A stretch of DNA of 11,727 nt from JAAYAY01 sp964429355 (GCA_964429355.1 CAYSCH010000302.1:1-11727); one strand, 5' to 3'. Positions 1 through 6,719 are shown, numbered from the stretch's first letter. A program made the numbers and translations. The notes: a model not told the origin generated them from the letters alone.

Positions 1-497
1 GTAACGACAGTGACGTGGACGGCGACCCGCTGACTGCCGCTCTTGTCTCAGGCCCCGCCCACGGCCTCCTGACGTTCAATACGGATGGCTCCTTCACCTA
101 TACACCGGACGCCGACTTCCACGGCAGCGACTCGTTCACGTATGTTGCCAACGACGGATTCAGCAACTCGGCCGAGGCGACTGTCACGATCGCGGTCAAT
201 TCCATCAACGACGCACCGGTCGCTACGGCCGATTTCTACGACATTGCAGTCAACGGCGAATTAGTGGTGGACACGGCGTTGGGCGTGCTGGCCAACGATG
301 ATGACGCCGACGGCGATCCGTTGACTGTAACCACAGTTGTTGATCCGGCCCACGGCAGTCTGACGCTCAATCCGGACGGTTCCTTGACCTACACGCCGGT
401 CGCTGACTTCCACGGCACCGACACATTCACCTACATGGCCACCGACGGAGTGGCCAACTCGGCGGAAACGACCGTAACGATCACGTTGGAAGAGTAA
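1..497 (+). CDS. C-terminal part of a cadherin-like/VCBS-type repeat surface protein (5' partial)
   Basis: The frame is open from the left edge (first full codon at base 3) to TAA at 495-497, so only the C-terminal ~164 residues are seen. They consist of one nearly complete and one complete copy of an Ig-like/cadherin-like domain of roughly 97 residues. Each copy has the hallmark order NDxDxDGDPLT, PAHGxLT, NPDGSxTYTP, ADFHGxDxFTY, DGxxNSAExTVTI, and the copies are joined by an 'INDAPVA' linker. The acidic DxDGD segments are typical calcium-binding positions in this family. Such domains form long rod-like stalks in secreted or cell-surface proteins, probably for adhesion or matrix. The protein stops directly after the last domain (TITLEE) with no dockerin, PEP-CTERM or membrane anchor visible, so any sorting signal must be upstream. 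A terminator-like hairpin follows 67 bases after the stop. The domain assignment is strong, but the overall function is unknown because the rest of the protein is outside the window. Confidence 0.9.
   Translation, partial: NDSDVDGDPLTAALVSGPAHGLLTFNTDGSFTYTPDADFHGSDSFTYVANDGFSNSAEATVTIAVNSINDAPVATADFYDIAVNGELVVDTALGVLANDDDADGDPLTVTTVVDPAHGSLTLNPDGSLTYTPVADFHGTDTFTYMATDGVANSAETTVTITLEE
3..494 (+). repeat. Tandem coding repeat, ~291-nt period (cadherin-like domains)
   Basis: The NDSDVDGDPLT motif begins at base 3 and its counterpart NDDDADGDPLT at base 294, giving a 291-nt (97-residue) period. The matching motifs after each (PAHG, DGS.TYTP, DFHG.D.FTY) recur with the same spacing. The DNA copies have diverged at many positions, so this is an old domain duplication and not a recent amplification. 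Confidence 0.8.
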
Positions 498-563
498 GCC
501 AATCGGTGATCGTGCGTTTCTGCACCCACCGGTTTGGTCAATACTCAGGAGAACTGGCGGCGC

Positions 564-608
564 AGAGGAGGTGACGGCGAGAAACGCCCGCAACCTCCTC
601 TTCCTTTT
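564..608 (+). terminator. Intrinsic terminator downstream of the repeat surface protein
   Basis: A perfect 9-bp outer stem (AGAGGAGGT at 564-572 with ACCTCCTCT at 593-601) encloses an inner GGCG/CGCC stem (576-579 with 585-588) capped by AGAAA. It is followed by the T-rich tract TCCTTTT ending at 608. The pyrimidine tract follows the stem only on the plus strand, which fits termination of the gene ending at 497. The stem is AG/CT-rich and not strongly GC-rich, so its strength is uncertain. Confidence 0.65.
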
Positions 609-642
609 GCCATTAGGGCATGCCGTCTGCGCAAGAGACTGC

Positions 643-822
643 TCAGGCTGCCCGGAAACTTCGGTCCAGAATGGCACCCGCGAACATTCTTGAACGGAAG
701 GACTTTCGCCCGCAGCGGTGGCACCGAAGACAAACGACGAACAGTGACAACAGGACAGGCAGCTTGGCTGTGCCGCTTCTGCTCCTGTAGACCTTTTCGG
801 AATAGCAGGCCGGACATCGCAT
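643..822 (-). CDS. Small zinc-ribbon protein, hypothetical
   Basis: The gene encodes 59 residues from ATG at 822 to TGA at 643. It has two Cys-x2-Cys knuckles, C3-P-A-C6 near the N terminus and C34-H-R-C37 in the middle, separated by a basic stretch and a hydrophobic stretch (LPVLLSLFVVCL). This is the pattern of a minimal zinc ribbon: CPxC, then a variable basic segment, then CxxCGRxxF. The knuckle spacing and the GRKSF motif after the second knuckle argue that it is real and not a chance frame. An in-frame ATG at 843 exists, but the ATG at 822 is preceded by the purine-rich AGAAGGG with a 7-nt gap, so 822 is preferred. It stands alone, with 342 bases to the transporter gene upstream and a converging gene downstream. 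A role in nucleic-acid or protein binding is only a guess. The function is unknown. Confidence 0.6.
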   Translation of the reverse strand: MRCPACYSEKVYRSRSGTAKLPVLLSLFVVCLRCHRCGRKSFRSRMFAGAILDRSFRAA

Positions 823-829
823 CTTGGTA

Positions 830-836
830 CCCTTCT
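830..836 (-). promoter_or_regulatory. Ribosome binding site deciding the zinc-ribbon start
   Basis: On the minus strand AGAAGGG lies 7 nt before the ATG at 822. The alternative ATG at 843 has no purine-rich stretch at suitable distance. Confidence 0.45.
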
Positions 837-852
837 GCCTCATGCCATCGGG

Positions 853-887
853 ATAGCCACCGTAGCGCGGTTACGCTTGGCGGCTAT
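853..887 (-). repeat. Palindromic (REP-like) hairpin 5' of the zinc-ribbon gene
   Basis: On the minus strand ATAGCCGCC pairs with GGTGGCTAT over 9 positions (one G-U pair, otherwise Watson-Crick). An inner AGCG/CGCT stem is capped by a 6-nt loop. On the plus strand the same wobble position becomes an A-C mismatch, so the RNA structure is better on the minus strand. It ends about 30 nt upstream of the start at 822. It could be a REP-type dispersed palindrome or a 5'-leader structure. A single window cannot tell which. Confidence 0.45.
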
Positions 888-1164
888 CGTTTGTTTCGGA
901 ACAGGCGCGTCCACTTCTTCGGCAAAATCGGAATAGTCCCTGCATTTTGTTGCCCCAGACACTTGCGGGCCACAATTACCGGTGACCAATACTCCTGACG
1001 CTATCGTTGCAGGCACAGTATGACCCGCCGAACATTACCGAGATCCGTGTGGACTACACTGCTCGTCCCGTGGACGCTACTGGGCTTGGAGGAGATACGC
1101 CTTCCATCGTGACGAGGGTACTGCATCGACTGCTCACGCGTCGCCTGCTTTTGCGGGGTCTTTT

Positions 1165-2130
1165 CTACAGCGGGGGCGTGGTAACCGGCCCTTTTCGCGC
1201 GCAGTAGTCGTCGTATTCGGACCAGATGCGGGCCATGAGCGTACCGATGAACATGCTGCCAAAGGTGTAGATTGCCGGGGGGATCGCGGCAGCGGGCCGG
1301 TCGCCGAACAGATCCAGTACCAGGACCGTTCCCAGGCCGGCGTTCTGCATGCCGACTCCCAGGATCAGCGCACGCCGCATGGGGGTCGACAGCCGCATCA
1401 CCACGCCTCCGAGCCACCCTGCGGCGCAGCCCAACAGAAGCACCGCCAGGAGTGCACCGATCAATCGCAGATTGATCGCCGTCAATCGCTCGCGATTGAC
1501 GGCCACCACCACCGCGATGATCCAGAGGATCGTCAGGTCGGCGACCACGGACCCGACGCGACCGGCGAGCTTCTCAAACCGCAGCGAATTTCGCGCAATC
1601 AGGTGCCCTGCAACCACCGGAAAAACCACCATCCAGCACAGTTCCCACGCCGCCCGGCCGGTGGGGAAGTCGACATGCTGACCGAGGGCCAGGTACATGA
1701 CCGCCGGAACGACCAGGGGCGAGACGAGCGTGGACATGACGGTCAAACTAACGGAGTAGCTCACATTGCCGCGAGCCATGAGCGTCAGCACACTCGAGGC
1801 CATAGCGTCGGGGGCGCAACCGACCATCACGACGCCGATCATCAAGTCATGATCGAGCCCGAAGAGGATAGGCATACCCCAACCCAAGAGCGGCATGGCG
1901 GTGAACTGCACCGCCGTTCCGCCAAGGACTTTGGGCCAGTGCACAATCACTTGGCGGATCTCCTCGCGAGGCAGGGTCGCGCCAATGGCAAACATGGTGG
2001 CGGCGAAAAGGAAGTTCAGGAGCGGCTTGGTTGCGACAAACGGGTCAAACGCGCCCGGGAACCACTGCTCCCAAAAGAACGCGGTCAGTCCAAGCAGCGT
2101 CAGCCAGGCAATGAGCAGTCGTTGAAACAT
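1165..2130 (-). CDS. Bile acid:sodium symporter (BASS/SBF)-family membrane transporter
   Basis: The gene encodes 321 residues, a usual length for the family, and is almost entirely hydrophobic with about 9-10 membrane segments. Family hallmarks are present in order: the N-terminal KPLLNFLFAATMFAIG segment (residues 35-50), Q75 in AVQFTAMP, CAPDAMASSVLTLMARGN (105-122) followed by S126, T130 and STLVSP, and GVGMQNAGLG (258-267). These correspond to the two crossed-helix core regions. BASS proteins import organic anions such as bile acids, pyruvate or pantoate, usually with Na+. Two positions that bind Na+ in characterised members appear changed: Glu of ExGMQN is Gly258, and Asn of SN is Ser113. 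Coupling and substrate are therefore uncertain. I chose ATG at 2130, which gives a standard N terminus; TTG at 2166 would add 12 non-conserved residues. No strong Shine-Dalgarno is seen for either. The gene is separated by 278 bp from the lipoprotein gene upstream, so it is probably transcribed separately. Confidence 0.85.
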   Translation of the reverse strand: MFQRLLIAWLTLLGLTAFFWEQWFPGAFDPFVATKPLLNFLFAATMFAIGATLPREEIRQVIVHWPKVLGGTAVQFTAMPLLGWGMPILFGLDHDLMIGVVMVGCAPDAMASSVLTLMARGNVSYSVSLTVMSTLVSPLVVPAVMYLALGQHVDFPTGRAAWELCWMVVFPVVAGHLIARNSLRFEKLAGRVGSVVADLTILWIIAVVVAVNRERLTAINLRLIGALLAVLLLGCAAGWLGGVVMRLSTPMRRALILGVGMQNAGLGTVLVLDLFGDRPAAAIPPAIYTFGSMFIGTLMARIWSEYDDYCARKGPVTTPPL

Positions 2131-2390
2131 GGGTCGGTGTCCATAGGGCGGCAGGGCCACAGCCAATACCAGCTACCGCTCGGCTGAAATGGTCTGCTCC
2201 CGGCAAGTCGCGGATCTTTGTGAAAGACTTCACGATCTGCACGGCTCCCGGTGGAGGTGAGACCCGGCTGGGATCAACCAGCAGCCCGCCGGGCCTTACG
2301 TGCGGACGCGGGTAATCTCCACAAGCTTGCCACATTCCCCACAAGAGTCAAATACCGCACCCGCCACATGTGCGTGGGGGCCTGCCTGGA

Positions 2391-2406
2391 CCCTTTGACG
2401 AAAGGG
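2391..2406 (-). terminator. Short hairpin just after the lipoprotein stop codon
   Basis: A perfect 6-bp stem (CCCTTT at 2391-2396 with AAAGGG at 2401-2406) with a 4-nt loop begins 2 nt after the minus-strand TGA at 2409. No U-tract follows, so it may be a 3'-end stabilising hairpin or a weak terminator. Confidence 0.3.
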
Positions 2407-2408
2407 AG

Positions 2409-4151
2409 TCAATGGTCGAGGGTCCATTCCCGTTCGGCCAGGGTGCTGCGGTCCGCCTCACTGGCTGCGGTGCCACTGGCGCACCAGACGTGTCCGCGCC
2501 GGACGCCCGTCGCAACGGCGTCGGCGAACACCTGGTCCTGGGTGGGGGGCGAAAGGGCTGTGCCCAGGAGGTGATACTCTCGCAACTGGGTCGCGTTGGT
2601 GCGGTCCAGGGTGGTCAGCAAGCTCTCGTTGTACGCATACAGAACTGCCAGGAACGGGGCGCGGTTGAGCCCGGAAATGGAGACCAGCCCACCCTGTCCG
2701 CCGCCATCGGCAGCCCCAAAACGGGTCAGGGCGGAACCGTTGGAGATGACGAGAAAACCAGGGTGATCGCCGTCGCCGAGTTCCGATTTGACCACTTCGT
2801 CACCCGAGGTTGCCTGTGACGTGGTTCCGTCCGACCAGTGCCACGTGGCGGTCGCGGGGGCGGTGAAATCGCATCGCAGCCGGGTGACGGGGCCCCGAGT
2901 GACGAATTCGATACGGACCTCTCCCGTGTCGGGGGGCGGAGGGGGCTCGGCCGTCAACTCGTCGGCAACAATGGTCCAGCCCTTGGCCGCGAGCCTGGCC
3001 GCCGCGGCACGCCCCGTGGGACCAGGCGCGGCATTGCCCCGGAGGTCCATCCGCAGCGGCGTCTGGGGATCGGTACTGGAGCGACTGCGACCGAGCCCAT
3101 CGAGAGTTGCCAGAAGGCCGTCCACCTGGTCTGCACCCAGGCGGTTGTTTTCGACCGCTATCTCGGTGATCTGCACGCAGCCCGTGATCGTCAGACGCGT
3201 GAGTTGGTTGTTGCGGAAGCTCACGGTGGCCGACGAGTCGGCGTTGCGCAGGGCCCCGGTGAGGTCCACCGAGGTGTATTGATTGCCGTCGGCCAGCAGT
3301 GCCACGTGGCTGTGGGGGCTGGAAGCCGGAATTCGCAGGGCCCCTGCCTGGTTGTCGTTCCAGATAAACAGCTCGGAGAGGTTGGGGAAGCGGCTCATGT
3401 CGGCGAAGAGGGCCTGGTTGGTCATCTGGGGGTTGTCTCGTACACAGATGTGCCAGACCCGGGCACCGATGGTGCCGAATTCGATGCTCGGATAGGCGTT
3501 CACCGCGCCACGCAGGTCTTCAAGCTGCTGGCACTGGGAGAGGTCCAGCGACCGCAGGTCGCAGTCTTCAAAACAGGCACGGGCCAGCTTCGGCGTGTTG
3601 GCCAGTTTGACGTTGGTCAGGGTGGTTGAGAGGAAACACTCAATCGTGTCGAGGTTGATGAAGTTGCTGAAATCCAGCGACGTGAATTGGTTGTAGGAAG
3701 AGCACCATTGGCCGAGGGTGGGCGCGACAAGCTCCAGGCCGGTAACGGCCGAAACGTGCTGGTCCGGCACGTGTTCGATGAGCCCGCTTCCGCCGTCGCC
3801 GCCATCGTAGCCCAGGTTGATCCGCCGGACGGCACTCCACGGATTGACCCGCAAGGTATGCGAGCGGGAAGCGGCCGACCCAAAGTCTTTGTTCGGGGTG
3901 GCGGAGGTACTAGTGGTACCGTCGGCCCAGGTCCAGAGGATGTCCGGCTCGGCTTCCACGACGAGGACGGGAGCGAACGAGGAGCCTTCCGTAGTGAAGG
4001 TCATCACGCGTTCGGCCGGAGGGGCAATCGGGGACGCCTCGCGGTTGGCCACCGGTTCGGGCTGGCGTCCACATCCCGCCAGCAGCAGACACGGCAGCAC
4101 GGCAGTGAGGAACAGTCGCGGACGGCTGGCCGGGGGTTGGGCCGAACTCAT
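2409..4151 (-). CDS. Lipoprotein with leucine-rich-repeat-like domain in a duplicated module
   Basis: The gene encodes 580 residues. The N terminus is a lipoprotein signal: basic n-region, hydrophobic LFLTAVLPCLLLAGC, and lipobox LAGC with Cys27; Gly at +2 fits outer-membrane or surface sorting. The mature protein appears to be two copies of one module. Each starts with a PKD-like strand motif (WTWADGTTS at 73-81, WHWSDGTTS at 437-445), followed by a Gly/Asp-rich turn (GYDGGDGGSGLI at 114-125, GAADGGGQGGLVSI at 479-492), then LRR-like strands, and ends in a similar helix plus W-T motif (GWTIV at 391-395, EWTLD at 575-579). The LRR-like part is long in copy 1 (about 150-345, e.g. LRSLDLSQCQQL) and short in copy 2. 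A PPPPPD linker joins them. LRR lipoproteins usually mediate binding, and the ligand here is unknown. ATG at 4151 has GGAG upstream and follows the ThuA stop by 37 bp, suggesting co-transcription. The frame is open further upstream to 4673, but that part overlaps the ThuA gene. Confidence 0.75.
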   Translation of the reverse strand: MSSAQPPASRPRLFLTAVLPCLLLAGCGRQPEPVANREASPIAPPAERVMTFTTEGSSFAPVLVVEAEPDILWTWADGTTSTSATPNKDFGSAASRSHTLRVNPWSAVRRINLGYDGGDGGSGLIEHVPDQHVSAVTGLELVAPTLGQWCSSYNQFTSLDFSNFINLDTIECFLSTTLTNVKLANTPKLARACFEDCDLRSLDLSQCQQLEDLRGAVNAYPSIEFGTIGARVWHICVRDNPQMTNQALFADMSRFPNLSELFIWNDNQAGALRIPASSPHSHVALLADGNQYTSVDLTGALRNADSSATVSFRNNQLTRLTITGCVQITEIAVENNRLGADQVDGLLATLDGLGRSRSSTDPQTPLRMDLRGNAAPGPTGRAAAARLAAKGWTIVADELTAEPPPPPDTGEVRIEFVTRGPVTRLRCDFTAPATATWHWSDGTTSQATSGDEVVKSELGDGDHPGFLVISNGSALTRFGAADGGGQGGLVSISGLNRAPFLAVLYAYNESLLTTLDRTNATQLREYHLLGTALSPPTQDQVFADAVATGVRRGHVWCASGTAASEADRSTLAEREWTLDH

Positions 4152-4188
4152 CGAGGACTCCGGTTCGGGTGAGCGATCTTGACCGTGT

Positions 4189-5145
4189 CTATTCTTGTGC
4201 GACGGCAGCACAGCGTAACACGAGTTCGTCGAAACGGTACGGATTCTGACCCGCTGCCCAGGCCATTCCGCGGAGAACGAGGATGCGAAAATAGGGGTCG
4301 TCGAAGGTCCAGGTGTAATGCCCGGGAACACAGCCGAAGACCCGTCCTCTTCCATATTGGCAGGCCCAGAATTGCGGTTGAAGGGAGAGACTTCTTTGCC
4401 CGGGCCCCGTTTCCTCCTGACTTCCGGCGAGGACATCGATCCGTCCCTGGCCGACCGGTGGTGTAGGGGGCCAATAGGGCTCGTCAACCCAATCGATGGT
4501 GGCCGGCAGGCCGCGGCAGACAGGGTGCGCAGGCATCGTAACGTCCACCCGGAGTAGTCCATGACGCCAGTGCTCAAACCCGCCAACGCCGACGAGTTTT
4601 GCCACGTCCGGCGATGGCTCCGGCCGCGTCCAGGTAGCCGAGTGGATGAGGACCAGCCCGCCGCCCCGGCCAAGGAAGTTGCCGACCTCTTCCACCCGTG
4701 AAGGGTTCCACTCCAGATAGCAGTAGGCGACCACCAGGTCGGCCGTCGCCCACTCGTGCGGACTGGGCCAATGGTCTGTTCGAATCACTCGCACATCCGC
4801 CGCTCCGTGGCTTACCGCCGGGTCAGCGTGATCGGCCCCAAAGAGGTTTGCCGCGGCTTCGTCCGACGCTTCTTTTCCGCCGAGCAACAAGGCCCATCGC
4901 GATTGCCACCGAGGGTAGTCATGTTCGTTCTCGCCGTGGTCTTTGCGGTCCGAAAGCAGGATAACCGTCAGGGGACGGGGCGGTTCCACTGGGGGCGTGG
5001 TGCGTGCTGCGGCGAGGGTACGTTCGATATCAACCCGCCGCGGCGGCGCCGGGGGCTCCGCGGCGGGCACCCCGGCTACCATTGCCGAAGCGGCCATCCA
5101 AAGAACGAATCTCGTCAAATCGCCAGCGAATCGTGGCAGGTACAT
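4189..5145 (-). CDS. ThuA-like domain protein, exported
   Basis: The gene encodes 318 residues. Residues 1-29 form a Sec-type signal peptide (basic start, hydrophobic FVLWMAASAMVAGV, A-A-E cleavage region). The rest matches the ThuA-like, class I glutamine-amidotransferase-like fold: beta-strand VILLSDRKDH (61-70) with DHGENEHDYPRW, a mid-domain ADLVVAYCYLEW, the strand GGGLVLIHSATW (161-172) where true amidotransferases have their nucleophilic Cys, DEPYW (221-225), and the C-terminal GRGRVFGCVPGHYTWTFDDPYFRILVLRGMAWAAG region shown here by its ends only (G265, G299). The family is linked to trehalose/sugar metabolism, and planctomycetes encode many copies beside Gfo/Idh/MocA oxidoreductases, as here. 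The catalytic role is poorly defined. ATG at 5145 gives a clean signal peptide; its Shine-Dalgarno is weak (GGAGAAAG, rather distant). It lies 131 bp after the oxidoreductase gene and 37 bp before the lipoprotein gene. Confidence 0.85.
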   Translation of the reverse strand: MYLPRFAGDLTRFVLWMAASAMVAGVPAAEPPAPPRRVDIERTLAAARTTPPVEPPRPLTVILLSDRKDHGENEHDYPRWQSRWALLLGGKEASDEAAANLFGADHADPAVSHGAADVRVIRTDHWPSPHEWATADLVVAYCYLEWNPSRVEEVGNFLGRGGGLVLIHSATWTRPEPSPDVAKLVGVGGFEHWRHGLLRVDVTMPAHPVCRGLPATIDWVDEPYWPPTPPVGQGRIDVLAGSQEETGPGQRSLSLQPQFWACQYGRGRVFGCVPGHYTWTFDDPYFRILVLRGMAWAAGQNPYRFDELVLRCAAVAQE

Positions 5146-5200
5146 TCCGCACTCACTTTCTCCGGACTGCCTGGAAGCAGGCGGTCGCTGGTCGTCGCTC

Positions 5201-5236
5201 TTCGCTCCGCGAAGAAACGTTCGTTCGCGGAGCGAA
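5201..5236 (-). repeat. Perfect 13-bp inverted repeat between the oxidoreductase and ThuA genes
   Basis: TTCGCTCCGCGAA (5201-5213) is the exact reverse complement of TTCGCGGAGCGAA (5224-5236), with a 10-nt loop. Each arm is itself nearly palindromic (TTCGC-3 nt-GCGAA). It sits within the 131-bp gap between the two genes. It lacks a U-tract, so it looks more like a REP-type palindrome or an mRNA-stabilising or processing hairpin than an intrinsic terminator. Confidence 0.6.
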
Positions 5237-5276
5237 CATCGACACCGGTCAGTTCTTCCCGTTGTGTGTTTCTGAG

Positions 5277-6590
5277 TCAAACCTCGAGTTTCCACGGTGC
5301 CCGGTATTTCTTGTGAACCAGGGCATTGGCCTCGGGATCATCCTTGACCTCTTCCTTCTCGGCGTCCCACTGGATCTTGCGGCCTGATCTCCAGGAGATA
5401 TTCATGAGGTGGCCGGGGATCGTGGCGTAGTGGCCGACCTCGGCATTGGCCGCCGGCTGCTTGCGACTCTTGACACATTCCAGGAAGACCTGGGCGTGAT
5501 TGTCGGTTGTGCCGTCAACCGTCACGAGCTTGGACTTGTCCTCGATGGCGTTCTCGGGGGTGATCGTGTAGCCCCCGCGGTCGATGATCAACGAGCCCTT
5601 CGTGCCGAAGAAGCACTTTCCGTGCGAGCGGTGCTCGCGTCGGCAGCCACCACGGAAGGTGTACTGCATGATGAACCCCTTCTTGGCCACCGGGCCGGGC
5701 GGATACTCGACAATCGCATCGAGAGTGTCCGGATATTGCAGGTTGTTTTCCGGAAAACACATCATGCCGCCCATGGCCACCACGGTCTTCGGCCGGTCGA
5801 CACCCATCGCCCAGTGGACGATGTCGTAGTGGTGCACCGCCCAATCGCACTGGAAGGAGCCGGCGTAGTCGAAGAACCAGTAATCGTGCAGGAAGTAGTT
5901 GGGGTTGTAAGGAACCTTGGGCGCCGGGCCGAGCCAGAAATCCCAGTCGAGCCCTGCGGGGGGATCGCAGTCCGGGGGCGAACCCCATCCGGGATACTGG
6001 TTCTCGTAGTCCCAGACCTTGACTTCGGAGATTTCTCCGAGCTGGCCCGAGCGGATGATCTCGACCGCCTCCTGATAACGCTGGCAACTATGTTGCTGGG
6101 TGCCGATCTGCACGATCCGGCTGTACTTCTCCGCCGCCTGGACCATGGCGCGGCCTTCACCGATCGAATGGGCCAGCGGTTTCTCGGTGTAGACATCTTT
6201 GCCTGCCTGGCAGGCGTGAACCATGGGGAGGGCATGCCAATGCTTGTTGGTGGCCACGATCACCGCTTGGATGTCGTTGATCTCCAGCAGCTTGCGGTAG
6301 TCGTGGAAGACCTGAACCTTGTCGCCGCCGGCCGGTTGGCGGATCGCCTCGGCGCGAGGGTCGTTGACGTCGGCGACAGCCACGATCCGCACGCCCGGCA
6401 GTTCCTGGAATCGAGACAACAAGTACCGGCCGCGACCGCCGCAGCCGATCAGGCCCAGGTTGATTGTGTCATTGGGACCTGGGGCGGCGCTCGCACCGGC
6501 TGCATAGGTCCGGGCGCCGGTCCAGGTTGCCGCAACCGCTGCTGTGGCGGTCGCACCAAGAAAGCGTCGCCGCGTGGTCGGTTGACTCAT
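5277..6590 (-). CDS. Gfo/Idh/MocA-family oxidoreductase with Tat signal
   Basis: The gene encodes 437 residues. The N terminus carries a twin-arginine signal (TTRRRFLGATATAAVAA), so the enzyme is probably folded with its nucleotide cofactor and exported by Tat. A Rossmann fold follows: INLGLIGCGGRGRYLL (GxGxxG at 49-54), VAVADVND, then VIVATNKHWHA and VYTEKPLAH (EKP at 136-138, the conserved Lys-Pro motif of the family). The catalytic-type region is CDWAVHHYDIVHW (about 248-260). The C-terminal half is the beta-sheet GFO_IDH_MocA substrate domain. Members oxidise or reduce sugars, inositols or their derivatives with NAD(P). Secreted Tat forms are abundant in planctomycetes, and the substrate cannot be deduced. 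ATG at 6590 has a very good AGGAG (6598-6602) at 7-nt spacing; in-frame codons further upstream are non-coding in character. It is likely the first gene of a unit with the ThuA-like gene. Confidence 0.92.
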   Translation of the reverse strand: MSQPTTRRRFLGATATAAVAATWTGARTYAAGASAAPGPNDTINLGLIGCGGRGRYLLSRFQELPGVRIVAVADVNDPRAEAIRQPAGGDKVQVFHDYRKLLEINDIQAVIVATNKHWHALPMVHACQAGKDVYTEKPLAHSIGEGRAMVQAAEKYSRIVQIGTQQHSCQRYQEAVEIIRSGQLGEISEVKVWDYENQYPGWGSPPDCDPPAGLDWDFWLGPAPKVPYNPNYFLHDYWFFDYAGSFQCDWAVHHYDIVHWAMGVDRPKTVVAMGGMMCFPENNLQYPDTLDAIVEYPPGPVAKKGFIMQYTFRGGCRREHRSHGKCFFGTKGSLIIDRGGYTITPENAIEDKSKLVTVDGTTDNHAQVFLECVKSRKQPAANAEVGHYATIPGHLMNISWRSGRKIQWDAEKEEVKDDPEANALVHKKYRAPWKLEV

Positions 6591-6690
6591 GGAAAGACTC
6601 CTTTTCTCGAGGATGAAAGAGGGCCAATGTGGAAGGTACGAAACGCCAGCAGGTCCAAGGGCATCCTGCGCCACCCCTCTGGCGGCCGTC

Positions 6691-6719
6691 ATTCTGGCGC
6701 CGTTTGATGACCGGGTCAA
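6691..6719 (-). promoter_or_regulatory. Candidate sigma70-type promoter for the oxidoreductase gene
   Basis: On the minus strand TTGACC (6719-6714) is followed after 17 nt by CAGAAT (6696-6691). That is 5/6 and 4/6 matches to the consensus hexamers with ideal spacing, about 100 nt upstream of the ATG at 6590. Confidence 0.4.

Larger units (their letters stand above)
823..1164. other. Intergenic region between the transporter and the zinc-ribbon gene (342 bp)
   Basis: No frame in this stretch has coding character; open frames crossing it are antisense or out-of-frame continuations of neighbours. The only structure I can support is the palindrome at 853-887. I see no clear T-tract terminator for the transporter gene ending at 1165 and no convincing -35/-10 pair for the zinc-ribbon gene. 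Confidence 0.5.

Noticed and set aside
534..998. 154-codon plus-strand frame across the zinc-ribbon region
   Set aside because: It runs through the terminator and the palindrome, has low-complexity Arg-rich composition, and conflicts with the CxxC-bearing minus-strand gene.
1603..2187. His/Gln-rich plus-strand frame of 194 codons
   Set aside because: It is a mirror of the hydrophobic BASS transporter; its His-rich composition is the expected antisense product.
2045..2344. 99-codon minus-strand frame upstream of and overlapping the transporter start, as a possible remnant gene
   Set aside because: I could not match it to any family, and its second half is out of frame within the transporter gene; evidence for a pseudogene is insufficient.
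4152..4673. N-terminal extension of the lipoprotein frame up to 4673
   Set aside because: It overlaps the ThuA-like coding region, has no domain character, and would bury the clear lipoprotein signal peptide that starts at the ATG at 4151.
5409..6707. 432-codon open frame on the plus strand
   Set aside because: It is antisense to the Gfo/Idh oxidoreductase gene, which has unmistakable family motifs; long antisense frames are expected at this GC content and codon bias.
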